A stretch of 51,859 nt of DNA from Gammaproteobacteria bacterium UBA6724 (GCA_002454165.1 DKIG01000017.1:1-51859); one strand, 5' to 3'; positions 9,332 to 19,002 are shown, counted from the first letter of the stretch. Notes: generated by a model from the sequence alone, not told the origin. Translations and numbers: made by a program.

Positions 9332-10654
9332 TCAACCCAGAGTCCTGGCGGGAAGCACGGTACTGACGACCTCACCAAATCCCACGCGCGCGGCATTATC
9401 ATTCTTACACCAACCGCGAATGACGACCGCATCGCCGTCTTCAATAAAAGTGCGGGTTTCACCGTTTTGCAGGGTCAACGTCTGCTTGCCTCCCATAGAT
9501 AACTCCAGCATCGACCCGGCCTCCTCAGGTAAGGGCCCAGACTGAGTTCCCGTTCCGAAAAGGTCGCCCGGGCGTAGATTGCAACCATTGACGGTATGAT
9601 GCGTGACCATTTGAGCGATCGTCCAGTAGGAATGAATAAAGTTCGACCTTGATATTCTCTCTGGTGCCTCACCGGCGGCACGCATCTTTTCGGTCTGCAA
9701 CAGGGCTTCCAGTTCAATGCTAATGTTACCCTGTGCGGTATTCTCGACTGAACTTAAATAGGGAAGCGGCTGCGGGTCATCACTTGGGTGACTGAACGGG
9801 GCACGATACGGCGTCAGTGCCTCCATGGTGACAATCCAGGGTGAGACAGTTGAGGCGAAGTTTTTCGCCAAGAACGGCCCCAAGGGTTGATATTCCCATC
9901 CCTGAATATCGCGAGCGGACCAATCATTGAATAAGCACACACCGAAAACATGGCCTTCGGCATCGGCCATCGGAATCGGTTTACCCAACGCATTCCCAGG
10001 ACCAACAAAAATACCAAGTTCGAGCTCATGGTCAAGTCGCTGACATGGCTGGAGACAAGGCTCCACCTCATCCAGTGCCTTCGTTTGCCCGCAAGGTCGA
10101 TGGAACACTTGACCCGAAACATCAATGGACGAGGCACGACCGTGATAACCGATCGGAACCCATTTGTAGTTCGGCAACAACGGATTGTCCGGGCGGAACA
10201 GCGCTCCGACACTGGTCGCGTGATGTATAGAGCTATAAAAGTCGGTGTAGTCACCTATTTGGCAGGGCAGACTGTACTCAATGTTTGCCTGAGGAACCAG
10301 GCATGTCCCCATAAGCACCTGTCCGGCAGAACCCGTTCTTAAGGCTTTCGATAGCGCCAATCGTAATGCAGTCCAGGCACTCTCCCCCATACTCATGAAG
10401 TCGTTCAATCTGGAATTCGAACAAGCTATCACAGCCTCTTGCGCCAGTTCAGACAACAGGTTCGTTTCGGCAAGTAATTTCAGGTCAACAACCTGATCCC
10501 CGATGGCAACTCCACCGCGGAATGCATCGTCGGTATTGCTACGCCTGAAAATCGCGAATGGAAGGTTTTGAATACTGAAATCGCAGCTTGCGTCGTTCGC
10601 AGACGGTACCCAACTAGTGAGGCGGCTATCGTGAGTTTCATTAATAACAAACAT
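9332..10654 (-). CDS. fahA: Fumarylacetoacetase
   Basis: Hydrolyses fumarylacetoacetate to fumarate and acetoacetate, the last step of homogentisate catabolism. The protein is about 440 residues from the ATG at 10654, which has GGAAG a few bases upstream; an upstream in-frame codon would add 18 residues overlapping hmgA and is unlikely. The family motifs are clear: YTDFYSSIHHATSVGALFRP (metal site), YHGRASSIDVSG, LDHELELGIFVG, GVCLFNDWSARDIQGWEYQP and LGPFLAKNFASTVSPWIVT. The gene begins 11 bp after hmgA stops. Confidence 0.95.
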   Translation of the reverse strand: MFVINETHDSRLTSWVPSANDASCDFSIQNLPFAIFRRSNTDDAFRGGVAIGDQVVDLKLLAETNLLSELAQEAVIACSNSRLNDFMSMGESAWTALRLALSKALRTGSAGQVLMGTCLVPQANIEYSLPCQIGDYTDFYSSIHHATSVGALFRPDNPLLPNYKWVPIGYHGRASSIDVSGQVFHRPCGQTKALDEVEPCLQPCQRLDHELELGIFVGPGNALGKPIPMADAEGHVFGVCLFNDWSARDIQGWEYQPLGPFLAKNFASTVSPWIVTMEALTPYRAPFSHPSDDPQPLPYLSSVENTAQGNISIELEALLQTEKMRAAGEAPERISRSNFIHSYWTIAQMVTHHTVNGCNLRPGDLFGTGTQSGPLPEEAGSMLELSMGGKQTLTLQNGETRTFIEDGDAVVIRGWCKNDNAARVGFGEVVSTVLPARTLG

Positions 10655-10665
10655 AACTTCCAGCT

Positions 10666-11958
10666 CTATTGGCGGTCGCGAAAATGGTTTTTCAAACCAC
10701 CGTAGCATTTGTAGTAGTCACGCTGACGCGTGGACGATTCCAGTGCGTATTTTGTCGGATGAAACACGAATCTCGACTCAAACATGAACGCAAGTGTATC
10801 TTTGTAACGTTGCGGCACCAGTTCGGCATTGGACGCCTGCTCGAACACCGAGGCCTCTGGCCCGTGCGGTGACATACAGTTATGCAAACTTGCTCCACCT
10901 GGCACGAAACCATGCTCCTTTGCATCGTAGATGCCTTCAATCAATCCCATGAATTCACTCATGATGTTGCGATGATACCAAGGCGGCCTGAACGTGTTCT
11001 CCGCTACCATCCAGCGCGGCGGAAAGATAACGAAGTCGAGATTGGCGGTACCGGCGGTTTGGGTCTGTGATGTCAGCACCGTAAAAATGGATGGGTCGGG
11101 ATGGTCATAGCTCACCGTGTTCATGGCATTGAAACGGGACAACTCGTATTTGTACGGGTAGCTTGTTCCGATCCATGCAACAACGTCCAGCGGTGAATGG
11201 TCCATATCACAGGCGAACATTCCGCCGTCAAATTTGCAGATCAATTCGAAGTCGCCATCGTTGTCTTCATAAGCGGCAACAGGTACCATGAAATCACGAT
11301 CATTCGCAAAACCATTTGCACCGACCGGCCCTCTGTCCGGCAGTATCAACGGCGCGCCATAATTCTCGGCAATGTAGCCGCGAGCGGAACCGTCGGGTAG
11401 TTCCACACGGTACTTCAAGCCACGCGGTATGACAATAATCTCTCCCGGATCGAGATGCAAGGTGCCGCATTCCGTGTGAATGATCAGGCGACCCTGCTGC
11501 GGTACGAACAGAAATTCGCCATCGGCGTTGTAGAAAAAGCGGCCATCCATCGTTTTGTTCGCCGCATAGATATGAATCGCAACACCCTCAACGCCGGCCT
11601 TTCCGTTGGCCGCATAGGTGATTAGACCGTCAATGAAATCAGTTGGCTGATCCGGCACCGGTACCGGGTCCCACCGATACAAATTCGGTGGTGCAGCGAC
11701 CTCGCTAATAGGGCCGCTGCGAACCAGGCCCTGATCAATGGCACGATAGTCGCCCTGCGCAGCAGACGGTCGTATTCTGTAGAACCAGGTACGGCGACTG
11801 TGATCACGAGGTGCAGTGAAGGCGGTCGTACTAAGTTGCTCGGCATACAAACCATAGTTGACTTTTTGCGGGTTGAACTGACCAATAGGCAGGGCACCCC
11901 GCTCGGCTTCCGTCTCGAATTCATTGCCAAACCCACTCAGGTACTTTGGATCATCCAT
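10666..11958 (-). CDS. hmgA: Homogentisate 1,2-dioxygenase
   Basis: Fe(II) ring-cleaving dioxygenase that turns homogentisate into maleylacetoacetate. The mature-looking start MDDPKYLSGFGNEFETEAER matches the family N-terminus, giving about 430 residues; a TTG at 12012 would add 18 residues. Diagnostic stretches include PRDHSRRTWFYRIRPS, FVPQQGRLIIHTECGTLHLD, VIPRGLKYRVEL and, near the end, RPPWYHRNIMSEFMGLIEG and PGGASLHNCMSPHGPEA, which hold the iron-binding His and Glu. It is followed closely by fahA and maiA. No IclR-type HmgR regulator lies nearby. Confidence 0.95.
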   Translation of the reverse strand: MDDPKYLSGFGNEFETEAERGALPIGQFNPQKVNYGLYAEQLSTTAFTAPRDHSRRTWFYRIRPSAAQGDYRAIDQGLVRSGPISEVAAPPNLYRWDPVPVPDQPTDFIDGLITYAANGKAGVEGVAIHIYAANKTMDGRFFYNADGEFLFVPQQGRLIIHTECGTLHLDPGEIIVIPRGLKYRVELPDGSARGYIAENYGAPLILPDRGPVGANGFANDRDFMVPVAAYEDNDGDFELICKFDGGMFACDMDHSPLDVVAWIGTSYPYKYELSRFNAMNTVSYDHPDPSIFTVLTSQTQTAGTANLDFVIFPPRWMVAENTFRPPWYHRNIMSEFMGLIEGIYDAKEHGFVPGGASLHNCMSPHGPEASVFEQASNAELVPQRYKDTLAFMFESRFVFHPTKYALESSTRQRDYYKCYGGLKNHFRDRQ

Positions 11959-12030
11959 AAGAGAAGTCACTCTTTCGTCGTAATCGCCCGGTATCGCTCT
12001 AGCTCCAAACAAGCCGATAGACCGTTAATT

Positions 12031-13593
12031 CTAGTGCTTTATCGCTTTTGTTGCACCAATACCTGTCTCCGAAATCACGAACTGTGCATTGAACGCAAGC
12101 TTCTCCCGGGCAGCTGACTCACTCTTGTCACTGAACGAGAAATACCAGATCGAAAGAAAAGCAAGCGGCACGGAAACAATGGTGGGATAGGTGTATGGAA
12201 ACAGTGCTTTTTCCATACCCATGAGATCTACCATGACTTGAGGCCCCACGAGTATCAGCAACACGGAGCTGAAGAGTCCGACTAGAATGCCTGCCATAGC
12301 ACCACGCGTCGTCAGGCCCCTCCAGTACATCGCCATAATGAGAACGGGTGCGTTCGCACTGGCGGCAATCGCCATTGCGAGGTTTGAAACGAACACCACG
12401 TTTTGATGTTCAAAGACAATACCCAGGATAATGGCCACCAATCCCGTACCGACGACCGCAAGCTTCGACACCTGCATTTTCTTTTTCTCCGAGACCTCCC
12501 TTTTCGCAAAGGTACCAGCGTACAGGTCGTGTGCGATTGTGGCCGCAGCGGATATCGTCAGACCGGAAACGACGGCCAGGATCGTCGCGAAGGTGACGGC
12601 AGCTATAAAACCGAGCAACAAATCGCCGCCAAGGAAATGCGTTACGTGCAAGACCACCATGTTACCGCCACCAATCAGCTTTCCTGCCGCGTCGTGATAC
12701 ATATCGTTCGACATGATCAGCGATATAGCACCGAATCCAATCAGTATGATCAGTAATTGAAAGTAGCCGATAATTGAAATCGCATAGAACGCTGATTTCC
12801 TCGCCGCCGAAGCGTCTTTAACGGTGAACAAGCGCATCAATATGTGTGGCAGTCCAATAAACCCGAAGAGCAATGTCATGCTCACAGAAACGACGGACAA
12901 CGGATCTTTTAGCCAGCCACCTACCTCAACGATACGCTGGCCGCTGGGATGGGTATCAACTGCACTGACAAATATCCTGCCGACGTCAAAATCAAAATGG
13001 AACAACAAAAGCAATGCGATGATTGATCCGCCGACTACCAGCATGATGGCTTTGATGAATTGCACCCATGTGGCCGCCAACATTCCACCGAATGTGACGT
13101 AAATCATCATCAAGGAGCTGACTGTAATTACAGCAAACACGTAGTCCAGACCGAACAACAATTGAATCAATTTGCCCGCGCCGACCAGTTGCGCTATAAG
13201 GTAAAAAACCAGCACGAAAAGCGATGCCACCGCTGCCATCGGTCTGATCTTCGATGCCGAAAGACGAAAGGAAATAGCGTCAATAAACGTATACTTGCCG
13301 AGATTGCGCAACCTTTCGGCGATAAGAAACAATACAACAGGCCAGGCACCAAGCGTCGCGGCTATCAGGATCAGGCCGTCAGCGCCCAGCGAATAGATGA
13401 CACCTGTGATACCCAACAACGTAGCTGCTGAAAGGAAATCACCCGATATTGCGACACCATTCTGCCATGCCGGAATGCCGCCCCCGGCCGTATAGAACTC
13501 CTCTGTGGTACGCGTCCGAAGTGCTGCCCAGTAGGTAATTGCCAGCGTCGTCAGGACAAACGCCACAAAGATAACGATCGCCGTGATGTTCAA
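12031..13593 (-). CDS. ActP-like cation/acetate symporter, main body
   Basis: A sodium:solute symporter of about 520 residues with some 13 hydrophobic segments, closest by eye to acetate permease ActP: LAITYWAALRTRTTEEFYTAGG, AISGDFLSAATLLGITGVIY, YVTFGGMLAATWVQFIKAIML, GLPHILMRLFTVKDA, FATILAVVSGLTISAAATIAHD. It starts here at a TTG (13593) only because an amber codon at 13597-13599 cuts the frame. The in-frame sequence upstream is the normal ActP signal-peptide region. The protein could be made by reinitiation at this TTG, or the gene may be dead. Substrate acetate or another short carboxylate is inferred from the family. Confidence 0.85.
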   Translation of the reverse strand: MNITAIVIFVAFVLTTLAITYWAALRTRTTEEFYTAGGGIPAWQNGVAISGDFLSAATLLGITGVIYSLGADGLILIAATLGAWPVVLFLIAERLRNLGKYTFIDAISFRLSASKIRPMAAVASLFVLVFYLIAQLVGAGKLIQLLFGLDYVFAVITVSSLMMIYVTFGGMLAATWVQFIKAIMLVVGGSIIALLLLFHFDFDVGRIFVSAVDTHPSGQRIVEVGGWLKDPLSVVSVSMTLLFGFIGLPHILMRLFTVKDASAARKSAFYAISIIGYFQLLIILIGFGAISLIMSNDMYHDAAGKLIGGGNMVVLHVTHFLGGDLLLGFIAAVTFATILAVVSGLTISAAATIAHDLYAGTFAKREVSEKKKMQVSKLAVVGTGLVAIILGIVFEHQNVVFVSNLAMAIAASANAPVLIMAMYWRGLTTRGAMAGILVGLFSSVLLILVGPQVMVDLMGMEKALFPYTYPTIVSVPLAFLSIWYFSFSDKSESAAREKLAFNAQFVISETGIGATKAIKH

Positions 13594-13596
13594 CGC

Positions 13597-13710
13597 CTAC
13601 TTCTCGACAGGACCGGAAATCAACTCTGCGGCATGCGCTAGCGTGAAACAAAACAAAAACGGGAATACGAGGACGCCCTGGGTAAGAATCGATCGATTGT
13701 TAGTCGTCAT
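13597..13710 (-). pseudogene. ActP N-terminal signal-peptide segment, ended by an in-frame amber codon
   Basis: The ATG at 13710 overlaps the end of the DUF485 gene by 11 bp, the usual coupling of yjcH-type genes to actP. It encodes 37 residues: MTTNNRSILTQ, a hydrophobic run (GVLVFPFLFCFTLAHAA) and ELISGPVEK. Then comes TAG, and the same frame continues as ALNITAIVIF, the first membrane helix of the symporter. ActP proteins carry a comparable cleaved leader ending in an AISGAVE-like motif, so the TAG most likely replaces one sense codon. A sequencing error cannot be excluded. Confidence 0.7.
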
Positions 13711-14014
13711 GAGCAACCAACTCTCGTAGCTGATTATTCAATTCATCTAGCTGATTGCCAGCAATCAACGCGTAATATGCGGACAACAAGATGGCTAAGA
13801 CAACGACCACAACCGTGAACCAGATACCGACAGTGACGGCACTATTGGTCGGAACTTGCAAGTTGAGGACTGACGGAAAATACGCCCAGCATATTGTGTA
13901 AGCGCCAAATACGAATAACATCAAACCGGTCATGATCACTCTAAGCTGGCGCCTCTTGTGCGCCAGCCTTTGGAATTCCGGTTGCTTCGAAATATCGATC
14001 AAATCACTGTGCAC
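13700..14014 (-). CDS. DUF485 family membrane protein (YjcH-like)
   Basis: A 104-residue protein with two membrane helices (about 27-47 and 62-85) after a soluble N-terminus (FQRLAHKRRQLR). DUF485 proteins are encoded immediately upstream of actP-type symporters and are thought to assist them. Here the 3' end overlaps the symporter's original start codon by 11 bp. It is the first gene of the symporter/homogentisate set on the minus strand. Confidence 0.88.
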   Translation of the reverse strand: MHSDLIDISKQPEFQRLAHKRRQLRVIMTGLMLFVFGAYTICWAYFPSVLNLQVPTNSAVTVGIWFTVVVVVLAILLSAYYALIAGNQLDELNNQLRELVAHDD

Positions 14015-14083
14015 GGTCGCGCTCCTCCATATGTATCTAGCCGACTATAGGCAATACCTCTGACCCCTGCCGTGCTCAAACAA

Positions 14084-14109
14084 TTCCGCCACCATGAATA
14101 GTGGCGGAA
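14084..14109 (-). terminator. Rho-independent terminator after the TonB receptor gene
   Basis: A perfect 9-bp inverted repeat (TTCCGCCAC / GTGGCGGAA) with an 8-nt loop. On the minus strand it is followed by TTGTTTG, a modest T-rich tail. It lies 70 bp after the receptor's stop codon and before the DUF485 gene, separating the receptor unit from the homogentisate operon. Confidence 0.7.
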
Positions 14110-14178
14110 CTTGCTCGCGAGCAGCTAGCTCTTGTGACACTGCCGAAAGATAACAGTATCACTCGCACACCCAAGGTT

Positions 14179-17094
14179 CTAGAAGTCGAAGTTCTTGCTG
14201 AGGCGTACGTACGGAATTCGGCCTCGCGGGTCGTGCGTTTGAGTGTCGTAGTTGAAGTTGGTGGCAACCAACGGCGGATCTTCGTCAAACACGTTAGCTA
14301 CACCGACTGTTATCGACAACCCGATATTGTCAACGGAGTACGTATATTGCAAATCCACCGTCGTATGGCTGTCGATCTCTGCGGTCACGGGAATTCCATC
14401 ATTCACATATCCACCGATGTGGCGAACAACGACATTGGCGCCGTGATGCTCTCCTTCCCAATAAAACGTTGCCGAACCCCTCACCTTCTGATTTGAGCGG
14501 GCAAAGGTAAAGAAGTTACGACGTCCAAGGACATCAAGCGTTGGACTCGTTGCAGACTCTTGAATATCGAAGGTCAATATCCGGGTTAGATCGGCGTCAA
14601 TGCCAAATAAGCCGACGTTCGTTTCACGCGAATACCTAACACTCAGATCTATTCCATTCGTCTCCAGTGTAGCGGCATTAAAGAAGTCGGTCCGTGTCGC
14701 AATGAAGGCGGTGCCGTTGCAAATCAGGTCCGGACTTGGCATTGGAGCAGCGCAATTTCCCGGTCCTCCGGCAGCGAGCAGCACCGTATTGGCATTTTCC
14801 TTGGTGATGACATCGCTGTAGTCAAAGCTCCAATAATCCAGACCAATATCAAGGTTTTCGGTGGGCGTTAGGACAACACCAATATTGAAAACATCCGCTT
14901 CTTCATTCTTGAGATCCGGGTTACCGCTGGTCAAATCCGCTCGGAACTGGAATGCTCCGCTACTATCCAGGAAGTCGTTTACAGCGGCGAAATTGCCGAA
15001 TGCCTGCAATAACGTCGGCGTCCGAAACGCGGTACTGACAGAACCCCGAAAGACTACAAAATCATTCGCCTGCCATCGCAGAGCCAGTTTCGGATCAACG
15101 GTGGAGCCAAACCCCTCATAATTCTCATACCTGACCGCGACCGTCGCCTCAAAACTATCTGTCAAGGGGAATAGTACTTCGGCAAAGACCGCGGACACGT
15201 CGCGTTCGGTGCTGTAATCCGACGCGCCGACCAGGAAGGTCAAGTCAAACGACTCGAAGTCTTTACTATAATCGACAGCCAGTGATTCTTTGCGAAACTG
15301 AGCGCCAAAGGCAAAACCGATTGCACCCCCGGCCAGATTACCGAACTCAGCGGAGGCCACGAAATCTAGCGTGTGAAGGTCTGCTTCGGAGTCAACGACG
15401 CAATCGCACCTGATATCGTCGATAACGGTCGCGCTGTTGTTGTTGGATAAACCGAATGGGTTAAAGGTTTCGTCATTGTTTGGCCCACCCGCACCGAGGT
15501 ACGCAGCCTCCAGACGAGATCGAAGAACGTCGGGATAATTGAACGAATACTCATTCTTACTGTACTGATAGGCTACATCGTAGCTCCAGGCACCACCACC
15601 GATGTCACCTTTTGCGCCAAACACAAATCGTGTTGTGTTGTTATCCCGGTTAATGATCCCAGGCGTCGAGTTCGCACCGAAGGGTCGGGCGATGGCAACG
15701 ATAACATCTGCGTCAAACGGATTGTCAGGATGACTGGCGGGAATAGCAGGATTGGCAGGGCTACCGGCAATAACGGTGGGTAGACTGGGCGGAATTATTT
15801 GGTCGTCCACAGTGTTGCGAGTGACCAGCAAGCTACCATAAAGCTCAGTATTGTCCGACACATCGTGAGTAACATTTAGCATAGACTGCAGACGGGTCTC
15901 CGGTACGAAGAGTTCGTTAAAAACAATGTAGTTGAACCGGCACAGTCCCCCACGAAGAAACCCGCCAGACGCTTCACAATTTGGATCTGGCGTCAGGCCT
16001 GGCAAGTCACTGACAACAAAGTTGCCAGGTTGGCCAGCCGCACTAAAGCCGACGCCGAATACGTCCGGGTCCGTAAAGGCGCGGTCGGCGGCACGTAGCG
16101 AGTCTCTTTGAAAGTAGTTCAATCCGAACACGACATCCGTGTTTTCAAATTTACGGCCGACGACAAATCCGACATCGAAGTCATCTTGTGGACCATCAGA
16201 TGTCTTGGCATAAGAAACACGGACTTCCGCGCCTTCGAAGGTTTTTCGCGTTATGAAGTTGCCGACACCCGCGACGGCATCTGAACCGTAGGTCGCCGAT
16301 GCACCATCCTCAAGAACTTCGACACGATCCAGCATAATGGCAGGAAACGAATTGAGATCCACAAATGAACTGCCGTCCTGACCGTAGGCACCACTTTGGG
16401 TGACTCTTCTGCCGTCAATCAGCACAAGCGTAGAATTTAGACCAAGCCCTCGGAGATTAAGCGAGGCGGTACCGGCCGAGAAGTTTTGTCGGAAAATATT
16501 TGCTTGAACTTCCGTACCAACGTTGGAGGGTATATGAATCGAGATGTCGGCTATGGTTGTGTTCGCTTCTCGGGAAAGTTCTTTCTGCCCGATATTTAGA
16601 ATGGGCGATGCATCATCCCCGGCAGTACGCGCTATGTAAGAACCTGTAACCAGAATCTCTTCAATGGTTTCGGTGCCCGAGACGTCCTGAGCGTTCGCCC
16701 CTGTCCCTAGAAGTATCGCCGCAAGGCCGGCAAGTAGACCTTTCTTTTTGTTGTTCATTTCATCCCCCTGGAATCTCGTTGAAATCGCTACTGTGTTAAT
16801 ACTGAGTACTAACTGATCTTTGAGCGTTGGCTGTAATCCCGTTCCAGCAAGAAGAATGCCAATGCCTTCCACTATGCTGTATTCCCCGACTAATCCACTA
16901 GTGTTCAAACCTCGAACGTCTTCCACTCGAAAAACCAAGGTGAGATCGGCCTGCTCAGCAAACTCAACCAGTGCTGTATCCGCACGTTGTGAAGGGATGT
17001 TGAAAGAAATCGACTTGCCGTCGTTTGCGCTCAAAGCACAAACAAACTGCGACAACGCTACAAGCACCGCCGCACACAGAATACGAACCAGCAT
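14179..17094 (-). CDS. TonB-dependent outer-membrane receptor with N-terminal STN signalling domain
   Basis: About 971 residues from the ATG at 17094. Order: signal peptide (MLVRILCAAVLVALSQFVCA), secretin/TonB N-terminal (STN) domain (ISFNIPSQRADTALVEFAEQ onward), then, unexpectedly, a second signal-peptide-like stretch (MNNKKKGLLAGLAAILLGTG, ending ANAQ), a TonB box region (TIEEILVTGSYI), a plug domain (SLNLRGLGLNSTLVLIDGRR) and a beta-barrel ending in ...RLSKNFDF with a terminal aromatic. The second leader begins at ATG 16758 with GGGGG just upstream, so a shorter receptor could start there. The FecR and ECF sigma genes lie upstream, forming a Fec-type surface-signalling unit. The ligand is unknown. 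Confidence 0.88.
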   Translation of the reverse strand: MLVRILCAAVLVALSQFVCALSANDGKSISFNIPSQRADTALVEFAEQADLTLVFRVEDVRGLNTSGLVGEYSIVEGIGILLAGTGLQPTLKDQLVLSINTVAISTRFQGDEMNNKKKGLLAGLAAILLGTGANAQDVSGTETIEEILVTGSYIARTAGDDASPILNIGQKELSREANTTIADISIHIPSNVGTEVQANIFRQNFSAGTASLNLRGLGLNSTLVLIDGRRVTQSGAYGQDGSSFVDLNSFPAIMLDRVEVLEDGASATYGSDAVAGVGNFITRKTFEGAEVRVSYAKTSDGPQDDFDVGFVVGRKFENTDVVFGLNYFQRDSLRAADRAFTDPDVFGVGFSAAGQPGNFVVSDLPGLTPDPNCEASGGFLRGGLCRFNYIVFNELFVPETRLQSMLNVTHDVSDNTELYGSLLVTRNTVDDQIIPPSLPTVIAGSPANPAIPASHPDNPFDADVIVAIARPFGANSTPGIINRDNNTTRFVFGAKGDIGGGAWSYDVAYQYSKNEYSFNYPDVLRSRLEAAYLGAGGPNNDETFNPFGLSNNNSATVIDDIRCDCVVDSEADLHTLDFVASAEFGNLAGGAIGFAFGAQFRKESLAVDYSKDFESFDLTFLVGASDYSTERDVSAVFAEVLFPLTDSFEATVAVRYENYEGFGSTVDPKLALRWQANDFVVFRGSVSTAFRTPTLLQAFGNFAAVNDFLDSSGAFQFRADLTSGNPDLKNEEADVFNIGVVLTPTENLDIGLDYWSFDYSDVITKENANTVLLAAGGPGNCAAPMPSPDLICNGTAFIATRTDFFNAATLETNGIDLSVRYSRETNVGLFGIDADLTRILTFDIQESATSPTLDVLGRRNFFTFARSNQKVRGSATFYWEGEHHGANVVVRHIGGYVNDGIPVTAEIDSHTTVDLQYTYSVDNIGLSITVGVANVFDEDPPLVATNFNYDTQTHDPRGRIPYVRLSKNFDF

Positions 17095-17246
17095 TCTTTC
17101 TTCGTGACTCCCCCCAATGCGCACATTTCGCGCTTGCCCTGCAGAGACGAAATAGCAGGCATTTTCCCCCAACTGAATTTCCGCATTGCTTTTTAAGTCA
17201 CCTATGCGTGTCCTCCTTGGACAGTTCTAAATACTTGATGAAATAG

Positions 17247-18281
17247 TTATAGGCTGCTAAGCAAGATGCGCCCATCATTGGTTCGCTCATAGACAATACC
17301 AAGGTTTTCTTGCAGTACTGCCAGTAGCCCCTCAACATCGCCGGCCTTGAAGCGACCAGTGATGACTTCGTGTTTGAGAGATTCGTGCACGAAAACGAAT
17401 TCGACGGTGGTGTAACGGCCGATCTCATCCATTGCACTTTCGAGCGTTTCACCCCGAAAAATCAGATTGCCCTCTCGCCAGGAGAGCCTCACTTCAATGT
17501 CTTCCGGAGAAACAGACTCTACCTTCGCATCCAGCGAACCCAGCTCAATCTCTTCGCCTTGAGAAACGGTCAAGGAAGTGGGCGGCAATACCGGGGTCGA
17601 TGGTTCTGCTAACGGATTGCTTGGAGTTGGACGTAGTCCAATAAAGACCTTACCTTCGGTGACAACAACCTGGATACTGTTTTCGCTTGTAATCTTTACA
17701 TCGAACGCGGTACCCACAGCCTGTACGATATTGTTTCCCGCGACGACGCTCAGTGGTCGGCTCGCATCTCCCGCGACCTCGACGTGTACTTCGCCTCGAA
17801 CCAGAGAGAGTATCCGTTGGTGAGGTGTGTAACGAACACGTAGCTGACTGTTGGTGTTCAAGACGAACCGCGATCCGTCAGCCAGTACGACCGACGACTG
17901 CTCACCAATCGCTGTTTCGTACACGGTGTCTGTGGATTGTACTTCGTTGACAGGCAGGTCGGACGGCATTTGTAAACCGATATACGCCCAAAAGCCGACG
18001 CTGAAGACAACAACAGCGGCAGCCGCTGCTGCCAAGCCTGGTTCCCATGGCTTCCGCCGCTTAGGCTCCGGAAAAAGATCAGATAAGTGCGATAGAGTAG
18101 TCATCTTGTCCCAAACATTAACCACTTCGAGAAACAGGTTTGCATTGTCTGAATTTTCATTCATCCAGATTCGTAACGCCTGCTCTTCCGCGTTAGACAA
18201 TCCTCGATCAAGCTTTGACATCCACGCGGTTGCTTCTCGATAACTCCGCTTTTTCTTATCGAGTTGAACGACGTTAGTCAC
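17247..18281 (-). CDS. FecR-type anti-sigma/sigma-regulator protein
   Basis: A 344-residue inner-membrane regulator that senses the receptor's STN domain in the periplasm and controls the partner sigma factor. The cytoplasmic N-terminus carries the DUF4880-like EATAWMSKLDRGLSNAEEQA. One membrane helix follows near residues 82-103 (GLAAAAAAVVVFSVGFWAYI). The periplasmic FecR domain has TAIGEQSSVVLADGSRFVLN and RGEVHVEVAGD, and the C-terminus is an STN/DUF4974-like fold (GETLESAMDEIGRYT). Its ATG overlaps the sigma gene stop by 4 bp, so translation is coupled. Confidence 0.9.
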   Translation of the reverse strand: MTNVVQLDKKKRSYREATAWMSKLDRGLSNAEEQALRIWMNENSDNANLFLEVVNVWDKMTTLSHLSDLFPEPKRRKPWEPGLAAAAAAVVVFSVGFWAYIGLQMPSDLPVNEVQSTDTVYETAIGEQSSVVLADGSRFVLNTNSQLRVRYTPHQRILSLVRGEVHVEVAGDASRPLSVVAGNNIVQAVGTAFDVKITSENSIQVVVTEGKVFIGLRPTPSNPLAEPSTPVLPPTSLTVSQGEEIELGSLDAKVESVSPEDIEVRLSWREGNLIFRGETLESAMDEIGRYTTVEFVFVHESLKHEVITGRFKAGDVEGLLAVLQENLGIVYERTNDGRILLSSL

Positions 18282-18835
18282 GACACTCGCCCCTTGTGCA
18301 ACGATGATTTGGCATCGCTACTCCGATCGTGTCTCTTGAGATATTCAATGCAATTCTCCATACCCAAGGCGATGTGTCGTTCAACTGTCTTCTCACTGAG
18401 CTTCATCTCTGTCGCAATCTCGCGCTGGGTGTATCCATAGACCTTTTTTAATACAAATGCTCGACGGCGCTGTATCGGCAGTCGTCGAACGGCCTCGCAA
18501 AAGTCAGAAAATTCCTCGCTCGAGACAACTTCGTTAAACGTTTTGTCAGTTAATAGAGATGAGCTAATTCCAACAGCTTCGTCAGTATCACCGATACTTA
18601 CCGACAAACGCGTATCGGCACGTTTAACGTAATCGAGCGCCAGGTTCCGGGCAATTTTGAATAAGAACGCCTGTGGCTCAGTTATAGCTTCTTTGTTGGT
18701 GATTTGGCATGCGCGAACGTAGGTTTCCTGGACGATATCTTCGACTTCCTTTGGAGGCACAATGCCAAGCACCGCTCTCGCGATGCGCCCGCGCAACTTC
18801 ATGAAACTTTGGAAAATTTCGTCTTCGTTAGCCAT
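18278..18835 (-). CDS. ECF-family RNA polymerase sigma factor (FecI-like)
   Basis: A 185-residue extracytoplasmic-function sigma factor. Region 2 is visible at VEDIVQETYVRACQ and ITEPQAFLFKIARNLALDYV; region 4 at LPIQRRRAFVLKKVYGYTQR and AEMKLSEKT-like EMKLSEKTVERHIALGM, a helix-turn-helix. It is translationally coupled to the FecR gene and probably drives the TonB receptor gene downstream. The P450 gene lies 167 bp upstream on the same strand and could be part of the same regulon, but nothing in the sequence proves this. Confidence 0.92.
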   Translation of the reverse strand: MANEDEIFQSFMKLRGRIARAVLGIVPPKEVEDIVQETYVRACQITNKEAITEPQAFLFKIARNLALDYVKRADTRLSVSIGDTDEAVGISSSLLTDKTFNEVVSSEEFSDFCEAVRRLPIQRRRAFVLKKVYGYTQREIATEMKLSEKTVERHIALGMENCIEYLKRHDRSSDAKSSLHKGRVS

Positions 18836-19002
18836 GCGTCAATTTGTCTGCGTCAACTCCTGCATATTCGGCGTGATTCTCGGAAGAATGGTACTAACAA
18901 ACCAGGTACCGCGAAAAAGCGTTAGTGGTACGAGTACACGGGATGCGCAACACAAGCACCACTTGTTCCCCTTTCAATATAAAATAAGACAAAATAGGTA
19001 CG

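Noticed and set aside
9814..10254. Long frame on the same strand as fahA but out of frame
   Set aside because: Lies wholly inside fahA; the fahA frame shows clear family motifs and this one does not.
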